Source: Methylomarinovum tepidoasis
Lineage (GTDB): Bacteria > Pseudomonadota > Gammaproteobacteria > Methylococcales > Methylothermaceae
DNA length: 64,000 nucleotides
Assembly (NCBI RefSeq): GCF_030294985.1
Contig: NZ_AP024718.1
Location: 2,061,001-2,125,000 of the forward strand
Reading direction: 5' to 3'
In this document: positions 28,277 through 35,306 of the stretch, one piece after another
Position numbering within the stretch: the first letter of the stretch is position 1
Layout of the letters: the number at the start of each line of letters is the position of its first letter
Notes under the pieces: generated by a model
Database searches by the model: none
The model's input: only the letters and a program-made list of their open reading frames with translations
What the model was told of the DNA's origin: nothing
Program-made: the position numbers and the translations under genes

Positions 28277-30292
28277 TCAGAAGCACCATTTCAAGCGGCC
28301 GTAAACGCTGCGCTGTACCTCCGTGGGCGCAACGAAGTTTTCCTGCACGTATTCCAGATGACGGGAATTGACCAGATTACGTCCCACCACGGACAGCTCC
28401 AGCGCCTCGACGGGATGCCAGGCGAGGCGGAGATCCAGGGCGAAATAGCGACTGATGCGCTTGGCGCGGCTGTCCAGAGCGAAAAGCGCCTCGGCGGGGG
28501 AAACGTACCGGAACCAGGCGTCAAAATCCACCGCTTTCCAGGGATGGGTGCGGATCTGGAGCGAGACCTGGTGCCGGGGGCTTTTCTCGACCTGTGTGCC
28601 TTTCCCTTCTTTGGACGTGTCGATATCGGTGTGCAGAAAAGTGTAGGCCAGATCCGAACGCAGCCATTGCGCAGGCTGCCAGCCCGCCGCCAGCTCCAGG
28701 CCGTAGAGGTCGGCGGTGCGGACATTGGCGAAACGCAACGGCAGCTCCACATAGGTCCCCTGGAAACGCAACGACTGGGGTTGTTGGCCGACCAGGTCGT
28801 CGTAATCGTGATAGAACAGGGCCAGATCGACAAACATTTCCGGAGCCGGCAGAAAACGGTAACCCAGCTCATAGGCCAGCAGCTTCTCGGGCCGGAGGTT
28901 CCGGTTGCCGCTGATGGAAACCAGCAGCGGCAGCGGTAAGAGATTCTGGCGCATCTTGAGTGGATCGCCCAGGGTCAGGGCTCCTGCCGTGTCTTCCTCG
29001 GAGCGTGACGGAGTGCGCACCGCCCTGGAAATCGCCGCCCACAGCCGATGCTTAGGGTGAAACGCCCACAGGAGCCTGGCCGTTGGCTGAATTTCAAAGC
29101 CGGTGAAGGTATTGTGGGACAGGCGGGAACCTAAGGTCAGCCACAGCGCCCGGGGAACCAGGGTGATCTGATCCTGTAGAAAAGCGCTGGCCAGATGGGT
29201 GTCTCTCCCTACCGGAGAGAGTCTGAAATTGTTCATGGGAGGACGCAGAGCATCTTTGGTGTAGCGGTATTCCAGTCCCCAGACGATATCGTTCCATCCA
29301 CCCCAGTTGAATTGATGCTGAAGATCCAGGTCCACGACGTCGTTGACCTGTTCCATGATGATCTCGTCGCGTTCGCTGTGATCATAGAACGCCTGCAACC
29401 GCAATTCCGACGACGGAGAAAGGACGTGCTGCCAGCGCGTCAGCACGTGCCAGCCGGACTGGGTGGCATGGTCCTGAACGAAAGTGTAATCGGGTGGCGC
29501 CAATGCGACGGTATAGATTCCCTGGTCGATGTCGCCTCCGTAGGCATGGCCCTGAAGCATCAGGGTATCGTTCGCGCCCGGATGGAAATCCATCCGCAGG
29601 CCGCCGCTGATGATCGACCAATCGTCCCCGGCGCTGCCGCCATCGGCGCGCACCAGATCGTCATGCCGCGTTCCCTTGATGTAAACGCGCCCGTAGTTTT
29701 TGTCACCGAGCCGGAAACCATAGCGGGCACCGCCGAAACCACGCAGCTCGCTGCCGCCGCCGAAGAACGCCAGCCCGCCCTGGGTATCGGCGGCGTGACG
29801 GGTGATAATGTTGATGACCCCGTTGACCGCGTTGACCCCCCATAGGGCTGCGCCCGGCCCACGGATCACTTCGATGCGCTCGATGTCCTCGAGGATCAGG
29901 TCGATGGCCTCCCAGTACACCCCGGAAAAGGTCGGCGTGTAGATGCTGCGGCCATCGATCAGAACCAGCAGCTTGTTGGCGAAACGGCCGTTGAAGCCAC
30001 GGGCGTTGACCGCCCATTTGTTGGCATCGATCCGAGCGACATCCATACCCGGAACCATCCGCAACAGATCGGCCACATGGGTGGCGCCGGAATGGCGGAT
30101 GTCTTCCTGGGTGATGACGAAGATCGCCGCCGGCGCGTCCGTCAGCGCCTGGGTCTTTTTACTGACGGAGGTCACCTCCAGCTTGAGCAGATCTTCCAGA
30201 GGAAGCTCCGACAATTCCGGCCCGACGCTTTCGGCCAGCGCCGCAAACGGGATCATCAACCACGGCAGCAGCCATTTCCCCAACCACCTCAT
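28277..30292 (-). CDS. TonB-dependent outer-membrane receptor
   Basis: A 671-residue outer-membrane beta-barrel protein. The signal peptide (about 1-20, ending ALA) is followed by the plug domain (about 45-160) containing SVSKKTQALTDAPA, VITQEDIRHSGATHVADLL, and IERIEVIRGPGAALWG, and by a barrel ending in an aromatic residue (WCF). Receptors with this N-terminus often neighbour YfiR-like and c-di-GMP genes. The start is the ATG at 30292, with GGAGG 9 bases upstream. It is first in a four-gene operon (receptor, YfiR-like, hybrid kinase, REC-EAL). It might import a siderophore or cofactor, or act mainly as a sensor; the ligand is unknown. Confidence 0.9.
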   Translation of the reverse strand: MRWLGKWLLPWLMIPFAALAESVGPELSELPLEDLLKLEVTSVSKKTQALTDAPAAIFVITQEDIRHSGATHVADLLRMVPGMDVARIDANKWAVNARGFNGRFANKLLVLIDGRSIYTPTFSGVYWEAIDLILEDIERIEVIRGPGAALWGVNAVNGVINIITRHAADTQGGLAFFGGGSELRGFGGARYGFRLGDKNYGRVYIKGTRHDDLVRADGGSAGDDWSIISGGLRMDFHPGANDTLMLQGHAYGGDIDQGIYTVALAPPDYTFVQDHATQSGWHVLTRWQHVLSPSSELRLQAFYDHSERDEIIMEQVNDVVDLDLQHQFNWGGWNDIVWGLEYRYTKDALRPPMNNFRLSPVGRDTHLASAFLQDQITLVPRALWLTLGSRLSHNTFTGFEIQPTARLLWAFHPKHRLWAAISRAVRTPSRSEEDTAGALTLGDPLKMRQNLLPLPLLVSISGNRNLRPEKLLAYELGYRFLPAPEMFVDLALFYHDYDDLVGQQPQSLRFQGTYVELPLRFANVRTADLYGLELAAGWQPAQWLRSDLAYTFLHTDIDTSKEGKGTQVEKSPRHQVSLQIRTHPWKAVDFDAWFRYVSPAEALFALDSRAKRISRYFALDLRLAWHPVEALELSVVGRNLVNSRHLEYVQENFVAPTEVQRSVYGRLKWCF

Positions 30293-30365
30293 CGATTCCG
30301 CCTCCAGGGCCAGTGCGTCGAAGTCATGACTGAAGTATACTTGATGAGAAAAATGACAGTGCGGT

Positions 30366-30701
30366 TCAAGTGACTGACAGTTCAAGCAAGCGGATCTCCC
30401 GCCCCTGCACGACTTCCAGAGGACGACCGCATCCGGGGCAGGGATCGTAAAGCGCCCCCATCTCCGCTTCTCCACAGCCCCCGCAGCGGCCGCGGCCAGG
30501 GACTTCGACGATCTCCAGCACCCCCCCCTCGGCGACGCTGCCGGCCATGACCGCATCGAAACAGAAACGCATCGCCTCCGGTTCGACGCAGGAAAGCGCG
30601 CCCACCTGCAGGATCACCCGTTCCACCCGGGAAAAACCCTGACGCCCGGCCTCGGTCTCGATGATCTCGCGCAGGCTCTCAGCCAGGGACAGCTCGTGCA
30701 T
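30366..30701 (-). CDS. hypA: Hydrogenase nickel-insertion protein HypA
   Basis: A 111-residue maturation factor that works with HypB to deliver nickel to the [NiFe]-hydrogenase large subunit. It starts MHELSLAE, the N-terminus supplying the nickel ligands (Met1/His2/Glu3). The zinc site has two Cys pairs, CGGCGE and CPGCG. It overlaps the protease gene hoxW by 23 bp and is the last gene of the hyp/hox cluster. Confidence 0.95.
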   Translation of the reverse strand: MHELSLAESLREIIETEAGRQGFSRVERVILQVGALSCVEPEAMRFCFDAVMAGSVAEGGVLEIVEVPGRGRCGGCGEAEMGALYDPCPGCGRPLEVVQGREIRLLELSVT

Positions 30702-31128
30702 CGGCCAGCCAGCGGTGGACGAAGGTTTCCGCCTGTCCCAGGTGTGCCACCGCCGCCGGCGACAGCGCCTCCCCGAGCCCGAAGCGCTCTCCGCGGATGG
30801 TGAGCAGAAAGGCGGGCGGCGGCGGGCGTCTCAGGGTTTCCTCATAGAGGGCCAGCAGCATCCAGGGACTGAGGGCGTGGGTGGTGAAACTGGCGTCGCG
30901 GCGCGGGACCAGCGGCTCGAAGGTGAACGGAGCCGGCGTCCCCGTCCCGGTGTCCACCAGCAGCGCCCGCCCGCAGGCGGCAAGATCGAAGATGTGCTCC
31001 GGCTGAAGCTGCATGGCGGTTTCCAAGACCGCCGCCACGCCGTGGAACTCGAGACGCTCGACCAGCGCCGGCCCCAGGCCGTCGTCACCGCGGCCGGGGT
31101 TGCCGTAGCCGAGGATCAACGTCCTCAC
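30679..31128 (-). CDS. hoxW: Hydrogenase maturation protease (HoxW-like)
   Basis: A 149-residue endopeptidase that removes the C-terminal tail of the large subunit after nickel insertion. Family features are the start LILGYGNPGRGDDGLGP (with the Glu/Asp metal-site region) and LVDTGTGTPAPFTF. The ATG overlaps the hoxH stop (ATGA), so translation is coupled to that of its substrate. The name HoxW is by context with hoxH; the fold is shared with HyaD and HycI. Confidence 0.88.
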   Translation of the reverse strand: MRTLILGYGNPGRGDDGLGPALVERLEFHGVAAVLETAMQLQPEHIFDLAACGRALLVDTGTGTPAPFTFEPLVPRRDASFTTHALSPWMLLALYEETLRRPPPPAFLLTIRGERFGLGEALSPAAVAHLGQAETFVHRWLADARAVPG

Positions 31129-32630
31129 GCCGCTTCCACCACTCCGTCGGCATGGCGCACCAAGCGCTGCAGCGGCCGGCCTTCCGCATCCACCAGTTCC
31201 ACCTCCAGCGGCATTTTGCCGATGGCGTGGGTGGCGCAGGAAAGACAGGGATCGTAGGCGCGGATGGCGATTTCGATGCGGTTGAGGAGTGGTTCGGTCA
31301 GCTCCCGACCGCTCAGATACTCGGCCGCCACCTGACGGATGGCCTCGTTCATGGCGGTATTGTTGTGGGTGGTGGAGACGATCAGGTTGGCCTGGGTCAC
31401 CAGGCCGTCGTCGTCGATGCGGTAGTGATGTATCAGCACCCCGCGCGGGGCCTCGATCACGCCGATGCCCTCGTGGCGCTTCTCGCCCCTGGCCTCCAGC
31501 TCGCCGGCGTAGAGGTCGGCGTCGGCGAGAAGGTCGCGGATCTTCTCGGCGCAGTGAAGGATTTCGATCATCCGCGCCCAGTGATAGGCCAGCGAGGCCT
31601 GTACCGGCAGGCCCTGGTCGAGCCTAAGGAATTCCTGCCGCGCCCGTTCCGCCAGGGGGGTGTCGATGAAATCGCAAGCGTTGATCCGCGCCAGGGGACC
31701 GACCCGGTACCAGCCCTCCTCCGGCCCCAGGGCGGCCAGATAGGGGAACTTCATGTAGCTCCACCCCTTGACCTGTTCGTGGATGAACTCGGTGTAACGT
31801 TGATCTTCCAGCCGGTCGAACAGCAGCCGCCCGTCGTCGCCCTTGACCCGGATGTGGCCGTCGTAGAGCTCGTGCCCCCCCTGTTCGGTCGCCAGGGCCA
31901 TGAAGTGGGAACGGATGACGGCGAAGCGGCGGTGGTAGTCGGCGTTGGCCAGATAGAACGAGCGGATCAGTTCCAGGCCGTTTCGGGCCCAAGCGATCAC
32001 CCCGTCCAGCTGCGGTTCCAGACGGGCCCGGTCCGCGGCGGACAGATGTTTGTTCATGCCACCGGGGATGGGGCCGACGCCGTGGATGCGCTTGCCGATC
32101 ACCGCCCGGATGACCTCTTGGCCGAACTTGCGCAGCCTGACCCCTTCCAGGGCGATGTCGCGGAAACGGTCCGAGCGCAAAAGCTCCAGAATGTTGCGCT
32201 TTTCCGCCTCGGAATCGAAGCCGAACAGCAGATCCGGCGAGGCCAGGTGGAAAAAGTGCAGGGCGTGGGACTGGAGCACCTGGCCGTAGTGGAGCAGGCG
32301 GCGCAGCTTCTCGGCGCTGGGGGGAATCTTATCCACCCCCACCAGCCGGTCCACCGCCTTGGCCCCGGCCAGAAGGTGGCTGACCGGGCAGATGCCGCAC
32401 AGCCGCTGCACCAGCACCGGTACCTCCCAGTAGGGTCGGCCCTGGATGAACTTCTCGAAACCGCGAAACTCGACGATGTGGAGGCGGGCCTGGCGCACCC
32501 GGTTGTCCTGGTCCAGGAGCAGGGTCACCTTGCCGTGCCCCTCCACCCGGGTGACCGGATCGATGGCGACCCGGCGCAGGTTCTTTGGATTGGCGGCGGT
32601 TTCCAGATGGCGGTAGCGTCGTTCAGGCAT
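31125..32630 (-). CDS. hoxH: NAD-linked [NiFe]-hydrogenase large subunit HoxH
   Basis: The 501-residue catalytic subunit that splits or makes H2. The active-site cysteines are in RLCGICPVSH (C78, C81) and DPCLSCATH (C462, C465). A 33-residue tail after H468 is the expected HoxW cleavage product. The Hox subset (group 3d) is supported by the partners hoxF, hoxU, hoxY and by the large-subunit N-terminus (VAIDPVTRVEGHGKV). Between it and hoxY, the small-subunit gene upstream, lies the higBA toxin-antitoxin module on the opposite strand, so hoxH is about 700 bp away from hoxY. It may need read-through or a local promoter. Confidence 0.95.
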   Translation of the reverse strand: MPERRYRHLETAANPKNLRRVAIDPVTRVEGHGKVTLLLDQDNRVRQARLHIVEFRGFEKFIQGRPYWEVPVLVQRLCGICPVSHLLAGAKAVDRLVGVDKIPPSAEKLRRLLHYGQVLQSHALHFFHLASPDLLFGFDSEAEKRNILELLRSDRFRDIALEGVRLRKFGQEVIRAVIGKRIHGVGPIPGGMNKHLSAADRARLEPQLDGVIAWARNGLELIRSFYLANADYHRRFAVIRSHFMALATEQGGHELYDGHIRVKGDDGRLLFDRLEDQRYTEFIHEQVKGWSYMKFPYLAALGPEEGWYRVGPLARINACDFIDTPLAERARQEFLRLDQGLPVQASLAYHWARMIEILHCAEKIRDLLADADLYAGELEARGEKRHEGIGVIEAPRGVLIHHYRIDDDGLVTQANLIVSTTHNNTAMNEAIRQVAAEYLSGRELTEPLLNRIEIAIRAYDPCLSCATHAIGKMPLEVELVDAEGRPLQRLVRHADGVVEAA

Positions 32631-32692
32631 GGTGACTGTATCCTCATTGTTCCGATTCCGTCGGGGACCGCTGTTCGTTGGCGATATCCCGG

Positions 32693-32721
32693 TTGACGTA
32701 TTACGCTCACCAGAATAACCT
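32693..32721 (+). promoter_or_regulatory. Candidate promoter for higBA
   Basis: TTGACG (32693-32698) and TAACCT (32716-32721) are spaced by 17 bp. The higB ATG is only 7 bases after the -10 box and no Shine-Dalgarno is visible, so the higB transcript may be leaderless. The promoter points against the hox operon. Confidence 0.45.
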
Positions 32722-32728
32722 GATTTCC

Positions 32729-33007
32729 ATGATCACCTCGTTTCGATGCAAGGAAACCCGGGCGCTTTTCGAAGGCGGCGATCCCAAGCGCTTCCGTAGC
32801 ATCCGGAAAGTCGCGGAACGCAAACTGACACAATTGCACAACGCCGCCACATTGGACTTCCTACGGGCACCACCGGGTAACCGCCTGGAGAAACTCAGCG
32901 GCGACCGGGAAGGTCAATGGAGTATCCGCATCAACGACCAGTGGCGTATCTGCTTCACCTGGCACGAGGGTGAAGTGCGGGACGTGGAAATCACCGATTA
33001 TCATTGA
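32729..33007 (+). CDS. higB: HigB-type toxin (RelE superfamily)
   Basis: A 92-residue ribosome-dependent mRNA interferase of the HigB family. The start MITSFRCKETRALFEGG and the core GNRLEKLSGDREGQWSIRIN (shown in two parts: LEKLSGD and WSIRINDQWRICF), plus the C-terminal VEITDYH, are typical. It is followed after 12 bp by higA, the toxin-first order characteristic of higBA. The module is inserted antisense between hoxY and hoxH. Confidence 0.93.
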   Translation: MITSFRCKETRALFEGGDPKRFRSIRKVAERKLTQLHNAATLDFLRAPPGNRLEKLSGDREGQWSIRINDQWRICFTWHEGEVRDVEITDYH

Positions 33008-33019
33008 GGTATCACCATC

Positions 33020-33319
33020 ATGATCAAGAACGGCATGCGACCGGTTCATCCCGGCGAGGTTCTGCGGGAGGATTACCTGAAGCCCTTGGGGCTCAGCGTC
33101 AACGCTTTGGCCCGGGCGTTGCGCGTGCCACCGACACGGCTTCATGAAATCGTCAACGAACGTCGTGGCATCACGCCCGATACCGCCCTGCGTCTGGCCC
33201 GCTATTTCGGTGGCGACGCCCGCTCCTGGCTCAATCTGCAGGCGGAATACGACCTGAAAATCGTGGAACGGGAAAAAGCCCGCCAGATCGAGGCAGAGGT
33301 TTCGCCCCGGGCCGCCTGA
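33020..33319 (+). CDS. higA: HigA antitoxin
   Basis: A 99-residue helix-turn-helix antitoxin that binds HigB and represses the higBA promoter. RPVHPGEVLREDYL and the helix-turn-helix LSVNALARALRVPPTRLHEIVN are standard HigA features, and the WLNLQAEYDL C-terminus is conserved. GAGG lies about 11 bases before the ATG. It ends 16 bp from the convergent hoxY stop. Confidence 0.95.
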   Translation: MIKNGMRPVHPGEVLREDYLKPLGLSVNALARALRVPPTRLHEIVNERRGITPDTALRLARYFGGDARSWLNLQAEYDLKIVEREKARQIEAEVSPRAA

Positions 33320-33335
33320 CAAATACCGGTTCGGT

Positions 33336-33875
33336 TCAGTCATAACGGATCAGCTCGCAGGGAAGTTGCGGCTCGTTGCCCTCCATCAGAGCGGTCAGCA
33401 CCGCCCAGATGGTGTCGGCCGAAGGAGGACAACCGGGGATGGAATAGTCCACCTTCACCACCTCGTGGATCGGGTGGACCTTGTCGAGCAGCAGCGGCAG
33501 TTCGGGGTCACCGGGGACCTTGGGGTCGGTGACGCCGATGCCGGTGAGGAAGGCCTCCTCCAGGCAGTCGCCCACATCGTAGCGATTGCGCAGCGCCGGA
33601 ATGCCGCCGTTGATGGCGCAGGCGCCGATGGCCACCAGAATCCTGCAGCTTCGGCGGAACTCCCGCAGTACCTCGACGTTCTCGGCGTTGCACACCCCAC
33701 CCTCGACGATGCCGATGTCGCAGCCCTGGCAGTGCTTGATGTCGCTCAGGGGGGAGCGGTCGAAGTCGGCGATCTCAGCCAGCGCCAGCAGGCGCTCGTC
33801 GATGTCCATGAAGGACATGTGACAGCCGAAACAGCCGGCCAGGGAGGTGGTGGCGATGCGGATTTTCTTGCTCAC
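33336..33875 (-). CDS. hoxY: NAD-linked hydrogenase small subunit HoxY
   Basis: A 179-residue subunit that carries the proximal [4Fe-4S] cluster and passes electrons from HoxH towards HoxU/HoxF. Ligand cysteines are in SLAGCFGCH (C15, C18), the GAC of VAIGACAINGG, and PGCPPS. Like other HoxY it lacks the long C-terminal half of membrane-bound small subunits. The ATG overlaps the mntA stop (ATGA), so its translation is tied to a toxin-antitoxin gene. Confidence 0.95.
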   Translation of the reverse strand: MSKKIRIATTSLAGCFGCHMSFMDIDERLLALAEIADFDRSPLSDIKHCQGCDIGIVEGGVCNAENVEVLREFRRSCRILVAIGACAINGGIPALRNRYDVGDCLEEAFLTGIGVTDPKVPGDPELPLLLDKVHPIHEVVKVDYSIPGCPPSADTIWAVLTALMEGNEPQLPCELIRYD

Positions 33876-34195
33876 GGGACAGCCTCCTCACGCCTGCGCC
33901 GGAACCATTCGATGCCTTCGGTTTCGATCTGATTCCGCAGGGACAAGTTGTCGATTGCGTCAGCCAGGATCAGATCGATCCGTTGGGGGATGTCGGTCTC
34001 TTCCAGTTCGGCCTGAAAACGGGCCAGATCGGCCAAAGTCAGGTCTTTGCCGTATAGCGCCAGATCGACGTCCGATGCCGGCCTCGCCTCCCCCCGGGCT
34101 CGGGAACCGAACAGCACCACCCGCTCCACCTTGGGATTGGCCGTCAGGATCTCGATGATCCGGCGGCGGTATTCGGGTTTCAATTCGCCGTTCAT
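33872..34195 (-). CDS. mntA: MntA-type nucleotidyltransferase antitoxin
   Basis: A 107-residue minimal nucleotidyltransferase. The active site is intact: GSRARGEARPASDVDLALYG, that is GSxxRG followed by SDxDL. Known MntA proteins inactivate the HepT toxin by adding AMP to a tyrosine next to its active site. It overlaps hepT by 4 bp upstream (ATGA) and hoxY by 4 bp downstream (ATGA). Confidence 0.9.
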   Translation of the reverse strand: MNGELKPEYRRRIIEILTANPKVERVVLFGSRARGEARPASDVDLALYGKDLTLADLARFQAELEETDIPQRIDLILADAIDNLSLRNQIETEGIEWFRRRREEAVP

Positions 34196-34587
34196 CGCGT
34201 TTGCAGACGTCTCAACAAGCGTTCCAACACCGGAAAATAACGCCGTTTGATGGATTCAACCGCTGTTTCGGCCAATTCTTCCCGGTAGGTGTGGGCCAGC
34301 AGATTTCGTTGTCTCAACGCTTCCAAAAGCAATTGTGCATCTTCCTCTGGCAACAATCCCGCTTCGAAGCTCTGACGGATTGCTTCACGGGGGGTCGCCA
34401 CCTGAAAGCCCTCCTCGGCGAGCCAATCCTTCAACGTCTTCCAGGCCAGCTCCAAGGAAAATTCGAACATCTGAATCAGCCCGGCCCGTTCCAGTTCGCT
34501 GTATCGTTCCCGCTGGCACGCCGACCGCAATTGCGCCATGGCACGGGTAAAATTCTCCAGCCGTTGCCGCCAGCGTCCCTCAGTCAC
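34192..34587 (-). CDS. hepT: HepT-type HEPN ribonuclease toxin
   Basis: A 131-residue all-helical HEPN-domain protein of the HI0074/HepT family. The catalytic motif RNLLAHTY fits the HepT pattern R-x4-H-x-Y exactly, including the tyrosine that MntA modifies. It overlaps hoxU by 8 bp and mntA by 4 bp, so the toxin and antitoxin are translated from within the hydrogenase message. Confidence 0.9.
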   Translation of the reverse strand: MTEGRWRQRLENFTRAMAQLRSACQRERYSELERAGLIQMFEFSLELAWKTLKDWLAEEGFQVATPREAIRQSFEAGLLPEEDAQLLLEALRQRNLLAHTYREELAETAVESIKRRYFPVLERLLRRLQTR

Positions 34588-35302
34588 GGTGCTTCCCCAC
34601 CAACGGCGCCTCTTCCTCCAGACTGACCTCGGCGATGGTGCGGTGGTCGTACTTGCGCTGGCCGATGGGAATGCGGAAGGCGGTCTCGCGGATGAGAATC
34701 GCCCCCACCGGACAGATGTTCGCGGCCAGGTCGTCCGCCTCCAGGTCGCTGTCTCCCAGTTTGCCCGTGGGGGAATTGACCACCAGCCGGGTGTGGACCC
34801 CGCGCCCGGCCAGCTCGAACACGTTCTTACCCTCGGCCCGACTGGCGCGGACGCACAGTTCGCAGAAGATGCAGCGGTCCCGGTCCAGGAGCACCTGCGG
34901 ATGGGAGGCGTCGATCTCCCGCAAGGGATAGAAATGAGGATAATGGCTGTCGGTCATGCCGACATAGTAGCCCATGGCTTGGAGTTCGCACTGACCGCTC
35001 TTCTCGCACGAGGGACAGACGTGGTTGCCCTCCACGAACAGCATCTGGGTCAGACGCCGCCGCAACTGGCGCAGCTCGTCGGCATCGGACACCACCTCCT
35101 GGCCTTCGGCCGCCGGGAAGGTGCAGGCCGAGCACAGGCGGCCGTTGACCTTGACCGTGCATAGCTTGCAGCTGCCATGGGGTTCGAAACGCGGATGCCA
35201 GCACAGGTGGGGGATGTAGATCCCTGCGGCCATGGCCGCTTCGATGAGGGTCTGGCCAGGCTCGAAGGGGATTTCCCGGCCGTCCAGGGTGAACGTCGCC
35301 AT
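34580..35302 (-). CDS. hoxU: NAD-linked hydrogenase diaphorase subunit HoxU
   Basis: A 240-residue iron-sulfur subunit homologous to the N-terminal part of NuoG. A [2Fe-2S] set (HLCWHPRFEPHGSCKLC, then CSAC), a His-Cys3 cluster (HVCPSCEKSGQC) and a CIFCELC plus ICPVG cluster form the electron path between HoxY and HoxF. It begins 4 bp after hoxF. Confidence 0.95.
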   Translation of the reverse strand: MATFTLDGREIPFEPGQTLIEAAMAAGIYIPHLCWHPRFEPHGSCKLCTVKVNGRLCSACTFPAAEGQEVVSDADELRQLRRRLTQMLFVEGNHVCPSCEKSGQCELQAMGYYVGMTDSHYPHFYPLREIDASHPQVLLDRDRCIFCELCVRASRAEGKNVFELAGRGVHTRLVVNSPTGKLGDSDLEADDLAANICPVGAILIRETAFRIPIGQRKYDHRTIAEVSLEEEAPLVGKHRD

Positions 35303-35306
35303 AGGT

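Noticed and set aside
30293-30365. Promoter for the TonB-dependent receptor operon
   Set aside because: TATACT occurs on the minus strand but no acceptable -35 box lies 16-18 bp before it, so no site is claimed.
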